From the NCBI GenBank assembly GCA_951799405.1, contig OX637362.1, positions 12,572,493 to 12,636,492 of the forward strand: a stretch of 64,000 bases of DNA. The letters run 5' to 3'. Positions within the stretch are counted from its first letter, which is position 1; each line of letters begins with the position of its first letter. The position numbers were made by a program, and so were the translations under genes. This document shows positions 53,071-63,925 of the stretch, one piece after another. Below the pieces are notes generated by a model. That model did no database searches. It was not told the origin of the DNA and saw only the letters and a list, made by a program, of their open reading frames with translations. Source of the DNA: Agapetus fuscipes (lineage: Eukaryota; Arthropoda; Insecta; Trichoptera; Glossosomatidae).

Positions 53071-53215
53071 AGCGTTTTCATCAGATGACGGTAAAAATAA
53101 AACTCTATGTTATAAAATATAGAACTTCTCATCTCTGTACAATTTACCACAGAATCAATTTAAAACTAATGTTATTGATTGTAGAGGCATTAACTTTGTA
53201 ATCGTTCATCATTAA

Positions 53216-53440
53216 GGATACAAGAAAAACAGCTTTGTTTTCGATTACGTGAGTATATATATTTTTATACCACAACCGGTTTCGCAAACATCCGTTTGCA
53301 TCGTCAGGTGGTTCAATTAATACTTATTCAATTAATTGAACCACCTGACGATGCAAACAGATGCTTTCGAAACCGGTTGTGGTATAAAAATATATATAGG
53401 TACTCACGTAATCGAAAACAAAGCTATTTTCCTTTTATCC
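53216..53440. mobile_element. inverted pair with hammerhead-like core (Penelope-like?)
   Basis: Two ~108-bp copies head to head (minus 53216-53320, plus 53332-53440). In the minus copy: CTGACGA (53307-53301), T, stem GCAAAC/GTTTGC, then GAAACCGGTT, where ACCGGT is self-complementary. The plus copy has a damaged stem II (GCTTTC). Outer ends 'ggata.aagaaaa' and 'ttttccttttatcc'. Confidence 0.55.
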
Positions 53441-53827
53441 TCAAAATTAATGGCTTAAAATCGAAGCGCAAAATTTCTACTGGAGAAAAATGAAAAACAG
53501 CATGAAAGTATGATCGCAGACTCATAAATTCGCTTTAAAAACAGACTAAAAGTAAAACTAACGAATCGAGCGCGACAATATATTAGAGGGCGATAATATT
53601 AATCGATGTTCAGACATTTATTGCCGACAAAAAGACTCGCAAGAAGCTCACGAAGGTCGACGATCGAGGGGCCCCTTGAACCCGAGTCTCCCCTGGCCAG
53701 TCTTAAGGCCATGCAATAGAGGGTTAGTTATAAGTAGTAAGTGGTTAGTGGACAATGGACAGTGGACAGTGTTAAGCAATACCAAAGTGGTAATCTTGTT
53801 TTTTGTTGTGTATGATCTTTGTTGTGT
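53441..53827. other. unassigned
   Basis: No gene or known repeat recognised; short GGACA(AT/GT) repeats near 53750-53770. Confidence 0.35.
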
Positions 53828-54335
53828 ATGTTCCTTGACTTATAGGTTGATATACGGCTGACCACTCACGCTGTAGAAAATGGTTCACTTTGCCACTGTT
53901 TCAGGTAAGGACAGTACGAGTTGCAGGGCGTATGCCCATTTGAGATTAGGGGTTTTATGTTGTTGGTTCATATGCGGTATGTGCAAGCGTGAACTTGTAC
54001 GTGTCTGCTTGTGAGAATGCATATAATGAGAATATATAATGTTACATATCGCTGCCCTAGTTCAATACTCAGACATCTTACACAAAGCTAGTTTCGAGAA
54101 AATCGAAAAAGAAGGTTTGTAATCGCTATGATAATTACAGTTAACTTTGTTTTAAAGTCACTTAATGCAACTAAGCTACACATTGTTGCGTTAAGTGACT
54201 TTAAAACAAAGTTAACTGTAATTATCATAGCGATTACAAACCTTCTTTTTCGATTTTCTCGAAACTAGCTTTGTGTAAGATGTCTGAGTATTGAACTAGG
54301 GCAGCGATATCTTTGCAACTTAGATTAGATTAACC
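53828..54335 (+). mobile_element. RTE1 3' UTR copy split by a palindrome
   Basis: 'tgttccttgacttataggtt' to 'aatatataatgttacatat' (54049) and, after the palindrome, 'atctttgcaacttagattag' to 54335. Confidence 0.8.
54050..54306. mobile_element. perfect palindromic MITE, 116-bp arms, duplication ATAT
   Basis: Arms 54050-54165 and 54191-54306 appear perfectly complementary; the 25-base loop reads TGCAACTAAGCTACACATTG plus TTGCG. ATAT flanks both sides (54046-54049, 54307-54310). The ends CGCTGCCCTAGTTC resemble MITE1 and the duplication is also 4 bp, so it is likely a MITE1 relative. The loop matches the SINE1 3' end. Confidence 0.85.
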
Positions 54336-54345
54336 ATAAAAGTGT

Positions 54346-54680
54346 CCGGTCGATAGCTTAGTCGGTAAAGTGCTATCATTCCATGCAGAGAGGTCGGGTC
54401 TAAATCCCGTCAAGGGTGTCAGAAATGATTTCTCGTTTCGGTGCTTATTTCAAAACCAAAATAAAACACCAACAAAGTTGACTCAGCCTTCACAAGAAGT
54501 GATTACTATCCCCCCGGGAGCTGGATAACCCCCACTTCAGCTGAGGTGGTTGGCGGCATAAGACTGGCCCTGGTACCTGTGAAAATAAATAAGTTTCACT
54601 CGCCACATGCCAACACTTTGGAGATAACGCGGCAAAAAGTAACACTATATGTGTAGCTTAGTTGCGTTGCGAGTTGCACA
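54346..54680 (+). mobile_element. SINE1, full length
   Basis: Head 'tccggtcgatagcttagtcg', box B changed ('cgggtctaaatcccg'), 3' end 'gcttagttgcgttgcgagtt'. Confidence 0.85.
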
Positions 54681-54689
54681 AACAAAAAA

Positions 54690-54885
54690 TTCAAATATAC
54701 GATGAATTGAAAAAATAATCTGCCTTTACTAAAGACCGGTCACCATATTATAAAGGTACGTCCAACATTCACGAACTGGGTCTCGCTCGACAATTGGCGC
54801 TTTCTACAACGACGAAAAGCTCGCAAAGGGCTTTTGAGTTGTGATTCATACAAAAACAGCGCTCACCAAATAAATTATCTTAATG
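54690..54885 (+). mobile_element. SINE2, 5'-truncated
   Basis: 'gaattgaaaaaataatctgc' to 'gctcaccaaataaattatct'. Confidence 0.8.
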
Positions 54886-54905
54886 TTTCTTTATTTCTAC
54901 AGTTA

Positions 54906-55140
54906 AAACCGGTCGATAGCTCACTTGGCTGAGTGCTTGCATTCCATGCCGAGATAAAAAAATGAGTACCTGCCCCCTTGGAAGCTCGGAAACCTCTGAT
55001 TCAATTAAAGTGTTTGGCGTAAGGCAGGTCCCCATATCTATAGAAAAATAGGTTCCCCTTGCCACATGCTAGACCCTTAACGGTATTAGGTATGTAGGAA
55101 GAAGTTTCACAATATAAATGTGGAAATTAGTTGCGCTTAA
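54906..55140 (+). mobile_element. SINE1, internally deleted
   Basis: Head 'accggtcgatagctcacttg', then a jump from 'catgccgagat' to 'aaaaaatgagtacctgcccc', and the 3' end 'gaaattagttgcgc'. Box B is lost. Confidence 0.75.
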
Positions 55141-55152
55141 ATCTACCAGTGG

Positions 55153-55378
55153 CAAAAGGTGCCATACAAGCCGATTCCCATCGATTTCCCGTTTACAATT
55201 AGGCAAAAATGATAATAAAGTAGACTGCATGGTTTCAATGGGGAAAAAATACGTGTGGTTTCTTTGGTTTTAAATGTATTTTTTTACTTTGTGCCTATAT
55301 TTTTTAACTACTTTGTTACATCATTTTAAAAGAAAAGCCGATGGGAACCGGCTTGTATGGCACCCTTCGCCCCTGCAT
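55153..55378. mobile_element. inverted-repeat element (~225 bp)
   Basis: 'ggtgccatacaagccgattc' mirrors 'aaccggcttgtatggcaccc'; arms ~33 bp. A partial copy is at 25222. Confidence 0.6.
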
Positions 55379-55732
55379 GATCTACTATGTTTGAACTATC
55401 CTGGTGTGAAGCCGTTCTCGCGCGGCAAAGGCGGTACTTCTCAAAGAAAACTAATGTCTTGGGGGAGGCTGGGGACGATAGAGACAAAAATTCCACTGAA
55501 ATGTTTTTATTACCTTAAGAGTTTATTGGAGATTATTTGAGGCTCTTCAAATTGAGTTATTTTTACGGTGAAATACTTGTGATTCCAAACAGTGAAGTGC
55601 ACCAAAAAAAGGTTCTAAGTACTATGGTGGTTAAACTAAGAAAAGAAGTGAAGCATTCATAGAAAATATACTTAATTTTTGTACAAGTTTTTTACAAAAA
55701 AAATTATATTGTTACAAATGTATATGTGTGCA
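55379..55732. other. unassigned
   Basis: No gene or repeat recognised. Confidence 0.35.
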
Positions 55733-56092
55733 TTTGAAGGATTTGAGAAGCATGACAGGAAAAAATCTGAAGTATAGAGTTAAGAATGAATGGGTAAATA
55801 AAGAATGTAAGTTGAAAGAGGATGTGAAAAGAATGTGTAATGATAGACTGACAAAGTATATATACAGAGAAAGTGTGATAGGAAAAAGAGGTAAAGGACG
55901 ACTGACAAAAGTATGAAATGACTAGATTGTGAAAGAATGGGATATACAAAGTAAATCTAAAGAAGAAAATGTATGGAAAATATAATGGGTATAAATGAAT
56001 TGAAAGTGGTATGCACAAGGATAGGAAGTAATGGACTGGCTTTTCAGAGGCTGTGGCCCCACCTAGTGGAATGGAGGTAGTATTACAGTACA
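55733..56092 (+). pseudogene. RTE2 pol fragment, diverged
   Basis: MHLKDLRSMTGKNLKYRVKN, EWVNKECKLKEDVK, an internal ~50-base deletion, DRLTKYIYRESVIGKRGK, then broken frame. It has GAA (Glu) where the copies at 29153 and 41765 have a stop. Tail 'attacagtacagta'. Confidence 0.7.
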
Positions 56093-56462
56093 GTATACCC
56101 TTATTATAACTTTGTATTGATTACATGAACTTTTTTTATTTAACAACCGACTTGCACTACATCAAAGGGTAATTAGTCCTGCAAAGTATTGCATGCGATT
56201 ATGAACCTTCGTGTCAAACATTCTGCCCACATATCTCACACTAGAATCGTGTGAGTCCACTTAGACAAACATTCCGTTTTGTTTTTATAATTGTTCCACA
56301 CGACAAACCACTTTCAGAGGGTAATTTTTAAATAAAAAATTAGCCTAATTTTTCTGGCTTACACAGTGAAAGAAAAACTCATTAGTGTTAACTGAATGAT
56401 TGGCAACTTTGTGTTTTACAAGTTAAGGTCAACATTATTTTACTATCAAAGTCGAAGGTCAT
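56093..56462. other. unassigned
   Basis: AT-rich; nothing recognised. Confidence 0.35.
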
Positions 56463-56697
56463 GATCTATAATCTAAGTTGCAAATATGTATTAAAATTTA
56501 AAATTAATATTAAATAAATGCCCAGAAACAGACACGTGTAAGTTCGCGCTAACTAATACTACATGTGTACGTACTAAATACACCAAACCTCACTTGAACA
56601 TAATTTTTGTAACTTCTACCACCTTCCCTGAAACCGGACTGGCATTGGTAAAAGTTAACAATCTTTTACAGAATGGTGGGTGACTGCCATAATTGGT
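56463..56697 (-). mobile_element. RTE1 3' UTR copy, diverged
   Basis: Minus-strand 'tctataatctaagttgcaaa' to 'gaatggtgggtgactgccat'. Confidence 0.7.
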
Positions 56698-57185
56698 ATG
56701 AGGCTAACCACCCATAGTGTAAAAAATGGTTGCCTTTGCAAATCGCTGCCTTAGTTCTTGTTTACCGTATACGCCATTGAGAAAATTTTACATGAGCAAT
56801 GTTTGCATGTGTACTGGACCAATGTGTCTTACGAAAACAAGAAATTTATTTAAAAAATATTTAAAAGAACTCTCACATCATCGAGTTTTACGGTTTTTCT
56901 AAGCTCAGATTGTGTAGAATTTGATTCATAAGACAACTGCATGAAAAAGTCATATTTGACAAGATTGGCGTATACGGTAAACAAGAACTGGGGGAGCGAA
57001 ATATCATCCCTGTTTCACGAAAGGTTAGCAAAAGTTGAAGGGCTTATATTCATTTGAGGTGTGGATTTTAATTTGTAAGTACACATTCAGCATTTGTAAG
57101 CGCGCACTAGCACGTGCCTGTTTGTGGGCATGTATTTGATATGAGTTTTGAATGTTAATATATCTTAGCCGCTTAGATTTTATAA
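56692..57185 (+). mobile_element. RTE1 3' UTR copy, interrupted by MITE1
   Basis: 'ttggtatgaggctaaccacc' to 56743 and 56999-57185 ('tatcatccctgtttcacgaa' to 'tagccgcttagattttataa'). Confidence 0.75.
56744..56998. mobile_element. MITE1 (255 bp), duplication AAAT
   Basis: CGCTGCCTTAGTTCTTG to GAACTGGGGGAGCG; AAAT at 56740-56743 and 56999-57002. Confidence 0.82.
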
Positions 57186-57225
57186 TATAATAGTGGGTCA
57201 GCCTCATACCAAATTATTAGTGAAA

Positions 57226-57639
57226 TAATGATCTGGGAAAATATTCAAATTTTGCAACAATATTTAAAAAAAAACACAGTGCTTTCGTATACGTCTAAAA
57301 ATTGAAACAAAATATTCAATATCACCATATTAAGGGGAGATGTGGGGTGGATGGTACATCGGCAGAAGACATCTTCAGCTTCATATAGACGCCATAATTC
57401 CAAGGCAGTCCTGCATCAGTGGAGGCTTATAGATAATAGTATCCTACGGCATGGAAGGCGTAACATATGCGAGCACGTCGTGGCTGTAAAACAAAAGAGA
57501 GATTTCCAAGCAAGATGGTGTCAGCGATTCTTTGCGGATATTTTTAGGGATACGTTAGAGAATATGCGATGAGGAAATAGAGAGGTGGATGCCGAAATCG
57601 TACTCAAATTCACACACATTCTTGCAGATTTTCTACTTT
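57226..57639. other. unassigned, with a 76-codon ORF
   Basis: The plus ORF at 57342-57572 (ends RRNICEHVVAVKQKRDFQAR...LENMR) is basic and more balanced in composition than neighbours. I do not recognise it; it could be a transposon remnant. Confidence 0.35.
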
Positions 57640-57960
57640 TAAAGTCACCCCTGTTTCAGGGAAGGTCGGCAAGAGTTGCAGGGCTTATTTTCATTAGAGA
57701 TTGGGTTTTTATATTGTAGGCTTACATGCGGCATGTGTCAGCGCGAACGTATACATGTCTGCTTGTGGGAATGCGTTTCATATGAATCTTAAATCTTTAG
57801 TTACTTAAACACTGTTTTATTTTCACTCTTTATTATTCAATTGTTTGGACACAAACGTTTTCGACTACACAGTAATCATCATCAGGTGATAAAATAATTA
57901 TCTTATTTATGAATCTTAAATGATTTATATCTTTGCAGCTTAGATTTAGATTAAGATTTG
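57640..57960 (+). mobile_element. RTE1 3' UTR copy, interrupted
   Basis: 'aagtcacccctgtttcaggg' to 57794 and 57909-57960 ('atgaatcttaaatgatttat', 'cagcttagatttagatta'). Confidence 0.8.
57795..57908 (-). mobile_element. 114-bp insertion with 13-bp duplication and hammerhead-like core
   Basis: ATGAATCTTAAAT occurs at 57782-57794 and 57909-57921. Minus strand: CTGATGA (57885-57879), T, 6-bp stem GATTAC/GTAGTC, then GAAAACGTTTG. The duplication length fits target-primed or Penelope-type integration. Confidence 0.65.
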
Positions 57961-58284
57961 AAAGTCTTAAAAACGTATAAATTTTATTATTTGAAGACCA
58001 TAGGGGAAGAACAAGGAATGTCAGTTGAAGAAAATTATGAGTAAATCAAAATTATAAGTTTGGAATCATGGTTATTGCCTGTCACAAAGAATTGGAAATA
58101 CAACCATAAACTGTGATAGCGACTGTTTTTGCTACACACAGATGCTACTAAATATTACTTTTTTTCTAACGAATTTATTTTCACTCCTTGTTTTTCCCCT
58201 GAGTTTTAAATTTGTTTGTGTATGTTTTAAGCTGATATTTCCATCAAAACATAACGTATCCTTAGTGCGTTTTTGCTTTATGTT
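57961..58284. other. unassigned
   Basis: AT-rich, nothing recognised. Confidence 0.35.
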
Positions 58285-58503
58285 CATCTGAGGTAATTTC
58301 ACATGAGAAATACTTGCATGTTTGTGTGCTGGACCAATGTGTCATATAGTAACTGGAAATTTATTTAATAAATATTGAAAACAGCTCTCACATTATCGTA
58401 CTGTGCGTGTTTTTTGTCTAAAATGTGATTCTTAAGGCAATAGCATTCAAAAGACATCTTTGATACAAATTGTTAATAAGCCAAATAAGCACTGAGTGGT
58501 CGA
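58285..58503 (+). mobile_element. MITE1-related element, variant ends
   Basis: 'ggtaatttcacatgagaaat', 'ctggaccaatgtgtcatata', 'ctctcacattatcgtact', ending 'gccaaataagcactgag'. Confidence 0.55.
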
Positions 58504-58573
58504 TATTGCATAGAATTTTAAATAAAATTTTACATCTTGATAGAATATTAGTGCTTGGTATGAGGTACACCCC

Positions 58574-58803
58574 CCATCTATAATCAAAGTTGCAAATATA
58601 TATCTCATTTAAGACTTATATTTAATGCAACAAAACACGGGTAAATTTGCTCTTACACATGCTACATGTGGACTTGTAACATAAAATCCAATCTCAAATA
58701 AACATACACCCTGCAACTTTTGAAGACCTTCTCTGAAAGAGGGGGTAACATTAGAAAAGTGAACGATATTTTACGGTATGGTGGATCAGCCTCAAAGCAA
58801 CAT
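58574..58803 (-). mobile_element. RTE1 3' UTR copy, diverged
   Basis: Minus-strand 'tctataatcaaagttgcaaa' to 'atggtggatcagcctcaaag'. Confidence 0.7.
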
Positions 58804-58869
58804 ATGTATAATATGAAGAAACAACGTATATATTTTTTTTTCACTTTTACCAATAATTTGTAGAATTAT

Positions 58870-58930
58870 TCTACCCCCGTTGTAGGGAAAGGTGGCAGGA
58901 GTTGCAGGGTTTGCAAATCATATTTTGGTT
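58870..58930 (+). mobile_element. RTE1 3' UTR fragment
   Basis: 'tacccccgttgtagggaaag' and 'caggagttgcagggtttgc'. Confidence 0.5.
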
Positions 58931-59876
58931 TTACATTTGGAATATATTGTTAGCACACATTCAGCATGAAAAGCAAAAATTCAATAAATCAAGAAAAAAA
59001 AAACAACAAAAAAGAAGAACAAAGAACCATTAAAAAAAAAGTAAATCTATATAGATATTTGGGTTTATTTTTTTAAAACAATTTTTTTTTCCAGGTTTTT
59101 ATTTATAAAATAAGCTATGAACTAGAGTTAAAATTCCAAAATTATTTACGAAAATACACTTCAAATTATACTTAAACAGTTTTGTACATCAAAAATAGTT
59201 TATGATTTCAAAAATGGAATCATCTTGTATTTAGTATTCTTTTTACACCAAAAAAAACAACAATAGGTACAACTGAAGGTGCGTGTCTTTTTTTTCTGTA
59301 TGAGAATTGACTTCAATGATTTATCGTAAGCCAAAGAAGCGTCGCCTTTCTATGTGACATCTTAAAACACTAGTGAACTCGAGTGTGGGGGGCGGTGTCG
59401 CGTGCTAGGAGGACGACTTGGGCGTTTTTCCATGTTATAGGGGGGCGGAGTGCTGCCGTGACTATCGGTGGGCGGAGATAGGAGGCGGTAAATCTGTCAT
59501 TGCCGTCACATACACGTGAGACGATTCAAAACGTGAAAACAATCGCAAAAGACCGGCATAACGCCCCCGGTACCCAAAGGGGCGGGAGCAGTACGAAAAT
59601 GTAACCTTAAACTCTGCGTAAGAGTTTACTAAAAAAAACTGTAAAATACCGTCTAGAAAGCGTTTCAGTTTAAATATGTTTGGTACAATTTTATGGATGA
59701 AGTTTAAACGAAATTTTTTGAGGAAAAAAAGTGTCCCAATTTCACCCGTCGTCCCCTCGAAACTGGCAAAATGGAATCTAATGTTATTGTTTTTATTGTA
59801 ACGTCACGGGGGAATAGAGAAAAGTTTTTTTTTTTGTGAAAAGTTTTACACTTTTGTAATTGTTTTTGCTGTCTAT
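58931..59876. other. unassigned, with a GC-rich patch
   Basis: 59380-59600 is GC-rich ('gtggggggcggtgtcgcgtg', 'tgggcggagataggaggcgg') between AT-rich flanks. No ORF or repeat match within the window. Confidence 0.35.
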
Positions 59877-60128
59877 AATCTATAATCTATAATCTAAGTT
59901 GCAAGGATATATTCATTCAAAGCTCTCAGATGTATGCCCACAAACAAACACGTGTAGTTCGCGCTTACAAATGCTGATTATGTACTTACAAATAAAATCC
60001 AAACCTCAAATGAACATAAGCCCTGCAACTCTTGCCGACATTCCCTGAAACAGGGGTGACATTGGCAAAGTGAACCATTTTTTACAGTATGGGTGGTCAG
60101 CCTCATACCAACCTATAAGTCAAGGAAT
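59877..60128 (-). mobile_element. RTE1 3' UTR copy, (TATAATC)n-tail subfamily
   Basis: Three TATAATC units, then a sequence nearly identical to the copies at 40218 and 40498 up to 'caacctataagtcaaggaat'. Confidence 0.85.
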
Positions 60129-61015
60129 ACGAGTAAAAAATAACATTTAAGTATAAGAAAACAACAAAACCTTAAAAATAAATCTATACAAAAAAAGTAA
60201 AAATGTCATGTCTGTCATGTGATTATAAAACTTACGAGTTTATTCTTATGTTGTAGGCAAAAACTATTTTCAATAGTTATTAAACTAAAAGCAAGCATGC
60301 GTTTTTTTTTTAATAATAAAATTGTTTCAAGGCCCTAGTGAAAATAATTCAAATTAAAAATACCTCAGAAATTTAATGCTACCTAAACAAAAATAACTGA
60401 GAATACAGTTGTCAAAAAGGAGAACGATTTTGAAAAAGTGAAAAATTTCTATCGGATTTTTTGTAGAAAAAACAAGAGATTTTTTTTTAAAAGCTTTATG
60501 ATGCCATTATCGACATTTTGTAACAAATCGCTGTTGACCGTTTTACAGTTAAAATTAGCAACCCGTTATTTTCTTTACTATATAATGAAAGATCCGTTTT
60601 TTATTTAAAAAAAAAAAAAAACTGTAACCATTATCATTCTTATCTAAAGCGATAGAGATAAAATAATCCATTTGTATGATTTTTCGGTAAATGCAAACCC
60701 CTATTTAATTATTTATTTATGTTTCAAACCTACCATTAAAAAGCTTTTACGTCACTCGGGCGTATCCTAGGATAATTTCTGGTGTGTGCAAACAAAATGA
60801 CATCCTTGATGTGTTTTTAGCAATTCTTTCATATTGTTAATTATTTTTATGAGAAGGCTAAAATGTGATTATCAATATATGTAAGTGGTTTGTGGGCTTT
60901 GAGCTCTTACAATTGACTTAACTACAAGGAAGAAAAGAAAGACATTGAAAAACCAACCAAGATATAGTTTCTGTTGCAAAAAAAATAAACAACCCTTATC
61001 AATAATTTTTGCAAA
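60129..61015. other. unassigned
   Basis: Very AT-rich with homopolymer runs; no feature recognised. Confidence 0.4.
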
Positions 61016-61258
61016 TTCACCGACCGTTCATAGACTGGTCTGAAGTAATTTGGTAGCTCTTTGGCTTCGTAAATGAAAGGTCGTGGGTTCAAATTTTAGC
61101 GGAGCACAATAAATATACCATTTAAATTTTCAAATATGCTTTCCTCTGGGTTGAAAATATCATACAAAATTACCAAAGATTGGTCGACAACGGTCCATCC
61201 AGCTTAACAACAAGTAGGTTTTGCTTGAGAATCGGCGCTTTGTAGTGATAACGAAGAC
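61016..61258 (+). mobile_element. SINE2, diverged
   Basis: 'gaccgttcatagactggtct' to 'cggcgctttgtagtgataac'; box B 'gggttcaaatttt'. Confidence 0.7.
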
Positions 61259-61592
61259 AAAGTATAAATACAGAGAAAGTGTGAAAGGAAAAGAGGTAAG
61301 GGACGACTGAAAAAAGTATGGAGTGATCAAATTGAGGAGATTATGAAAAAATAGGATTTATATACAAAGTGAGAGTAAAACAAGAAATTGCATGAAATAG
61401 ATGATCTATATTAATTAATTAAAAGAGGTTTGTCAGGATAGGAAGAAATGAAGGCAGCTCTGCAGATGCAACTTCACGTTGAACTATAAAAAATGACGTT
61501 TTGTTTTTACGATTTCGACTGTAGTTTCCAAATTTTCATCACGTTCAGTATGATCTATGAAGATCTATAATGGTGACAACCTATCGGAATAG
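61259..61592 (+). pseudogene. RTE2 pol C-terminal fragment, interrupted
   Basis: 61259-61465 ('agtataaatacagagaaagt' to 'aaggcagctctgcagatgca') and 61572-61592 ('ctatcggaatagcgacagaa') with ~106 unrelated bases between. Several stops. Confidence 0.6.
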
Positions 61593-61632
61593 CGACAGAA
61601 TTACAAGTAGAACCCGTTGCCATTTGTCAGTT

Positions 61633-61763
61633 GTCGGATCCGTATATTAATCGGAGGTTCCAGTGGCAGCAATATTTCGGACAAAATCAGTTAGCGATAA
61701 GTGTGAATAGCTCCATACATAATCTTCTGCCACTGGAACCTCCGATTAATATACGGATGCGAC
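61633..61763. mobile_element. fold-back element, 37-bp arms
   Basis: 'tccgtatattaatcggaggt' (61639) and 'acctccgattaatatacgga' (61738-61757) pair perfectly over 31 bases, and over 37 with one mismatch. The ~57-base centre has no ORF. Confidence 0.65.
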
Positions 61764-61781
61764 ACCCGAAAAGTGGGAATT

Positions 61782-62035
61782 CGCTCCCCCAGTTCTTGTT
61801 TGCCGTATAGACCAATTCTGTCAAACGTGACTTTTAAATGCAGTTGTCTTAAGAATCAAATTCTACACAATCTGAGCTAAGAAAAAACGTAAAACTCGAT
61901 AATGTGAGAGTTCTTTTAAATATTTTTTAATAAATTTCCTTTTTTCATATGACACATTGGTCCAGTACACTTGCAAACATTGCCCATGTAAAATTAGTTT
62001 AATGGTCTATACGGCAAACAAGAACTAAGGCAGCG
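61782..62035. mobile_element. MITE1, reverse orientation
   Basis: CGCTCCCCCAGTTCTTG to GAACTAAGGCAGCG. Flanks AATT and AACT differ by one base. Confidence 0.8.
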
Positions 62036-62570
62036 AACTGGCCCTTACAGTTTTCGACGTTTCTAAATTTCTGAAACCCTTTTTTTTATCAAAAATAAAA
62101 AAAATTCCACTTCTATCTTTATACAGTCGCAACCTAATATATTCTCTGACATTATGCGTCCTCCCTGTACTAAGCTACATCCGCCACCTCGCTCTGGGGG
62201 AGAGTGGGACGCAAAACGACCTACGTGATTTCAGTAGAAATTGATATTTTATGATGTCGAACTTACGAACTCGGCCCGTGATGAGAATGGCAAGCGGTCT
62301 TTTTTTCCACTGCGCCCATTTCCGCGCGCTACCCCTTTGTTCCATTCCAATATAAATGGTATTCTTTTTATCTCCGCACCACTCTCCTCTCACCTCTTTG
62401 GAGACCATTTCCTTTTTTTTGTTATTATTTTATTATGTCACTTTATGAGCGCTTAAGGAAAATTACCTTAAAAATTGAGCGAATAAAATGAATAACTCTT
62501 ATTTTTTATTGACTAAAACTAAAACAAATCAATTTCTATTGACTGCCATTTAGAATTTATGATTATTCGT
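62036..62570. other. unassigned
   Basis: 62190-62400 is of mixed composition with short ORFs on both strands; no motif. Confidence 0.35.
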
Positions 62571-62735
62571 GTATTCCTTGACTTAAAGAGTTATAGGTTG
62601 GTGTAAGGCTGACCTCTAATACTGCACACAATGATTCACTTTCCCAATGTCACCCCTGTTTCAAGGAAGGTCGGAAAAACTTGCAGGGCTTATGTTCATT
62701 TGCGGTTTAGTTTTAATTGTTAAGTACATTGTAAA
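62571..62735 (+). mobile_element. RTE1 3' UTR, 3'-truncated
   Basis: 'attccttgacttaaagagtt' to 'ttttaattgttaagtacat'. Confidence 0.72.
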
Positions 62736-62751
62736 TAAAAAGTAAATTGTT

Positions 62752-63004
62752 GACCTTTAGGTTGTTATGCGGCTGACCACCCATAATATAAAAATTGGTT
62801 CACTTTGCCAATGTCACCCCTGTTTCAGGGAAGGACGGCAAGAGTTGCAAGGCTTATGTTCATTTGAGATTGGGTTTTTATATTGTAGGTCCACATGCGG
62901 CATGTGTTAGCGCGAAATTATACATATCTGCTTGTGGGAATGCATTTAGTATAAATCTTAAATGATATATATCTTTGCAGCTTAGATTAGATTAGATTAG
63001 ATTA
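62752..63004 (+). mobile_element. RTE1 3' UTR copy, clean
   Basis: 'gacctttaggttgttatgcg' to 'gcagcttagattagattaga' with four TTAGA units; close to the copy at 18356. Confidence 0.85.
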
Positions 63005-63320
63005 CACATTCAGCATAGTTTGCAGTTGCTGACAAAAGACATCTGCCCTAATCGTCTGACCAGATTTAATAAATTGCACAGAATCTGTACTCGACTTTCT
63101 TGCAAAAATTAACCCACTGTATGACGTATGTAAAGCTAGAATCATCTACCAGCTTATGCCGTTTCAATAAAAATATAATATATCAATAATAAATCCATTT
63201 TATTCCACCGCGGTGTGTACCTGCATACTCGTACAATATGGATATAGGCATATAAATACTTAAATGAATATAAATATTTTGTTGATTTATTTGAAAAAGT
63301 ACCAATTACACAAGAAAGAT
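63005..63320. other. unassigned
   Basis: AT-rich; nothing recognised. Confidence 0.35.
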
Positions 63321-63351
63321 CCTCGACTCATAGGTTGGTATGAAGCTGACC
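63321..63351 (+). mobile_element. RTE1 3' UTR, first ~30 bases
   Basis: 'cctcgactcataggttggta' then 'tgaagctgacctct'. Confidence 0.55.
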
Positions 63352-63465
63352 TCTGTACTGTACTGTACTGTACTGTACTGTATCCTGCCACCGTTTCATT
63401 AGGGGTGGGGCCGGGACCTCCGCAGATGCGCCTCCACTTTTTGCTGTCATCACCTTTTTCATACA
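63352..63465 (-). pseudogene. RTE-like pol C-terminus with (TACAG)n tail
   Basis: Plus strand shows TGTAC/TACTG units at 63352-63381. Minus strand reads KKWRRICGGPGPTPNETVAG and stop, the same C-terminal layout as RTE2 but another family. It breaks at the mariner junction near 63466. Confidence 0.65.
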
Positions 63466-63925
63466 TACTATAGATCCATTTTTCATCACAGGTAATAATT
63501 CGATTTAAAATCCCCTCATTATTGTGCCGTTTGAGTAATGTAACGCAGCAGTCGACGCGCGTTTGTTGATTTGCTTCACCCAATTTGTGAGGTACTCACC
63601 TTTCAAGCTTTTTCACCTTTCCAATTTGCTTGAAGTGGATTAAAATAGTTTTATCACTAATTTTGCAGCCTACAGCTTACTCGGACGTGGTTTGCGCTGG
63701 ATTGGATCCCACAATAGCCTTCAATTCCTAATTATATCAACTTTGGTCTCAGGCCGTCCACGAGGCTTGTTCTGCAGGCCGAAATTTCCAGAACGAAAAC
63801 ATTGGAACCAAAAACGCACGGTGTTTTATTTTGCAAAACCGTTGCCATACACATCATTAATCCTTCGAACCGTTTTTGCAGCACCTCGTGCTTGTAAATA
63901 ACGCGATATTTCAAGTTTTTCATTT
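63466..63925 (-). pseudogene. mariner transposase relic
   Basis: Minus strand, across several frames: KLEISRYLQARGAAKTVRRI, FRSGNFGLQNKPRGRPETK (HTH region), KKLERWVPHKLGEANQQT (with decay), RVDCCVTLLKRHNNEGILNR and ITCDEKWIY. CDEKWI contains the second catalytic Asp of the mariner DD34D triad; the frame ends there at the RTE fragment. The first Asp is in a damaged region. Multiple stops and frameshifts make it inactive. The 5' UTR side runs to the window edge. Confidence 0.75.

Noticed and set aside
57342..57572. 76-codon ORF as a gene
   Set aside because: Short, surrounded by repeats, no recognised motif; kept only as unassigned sequence.
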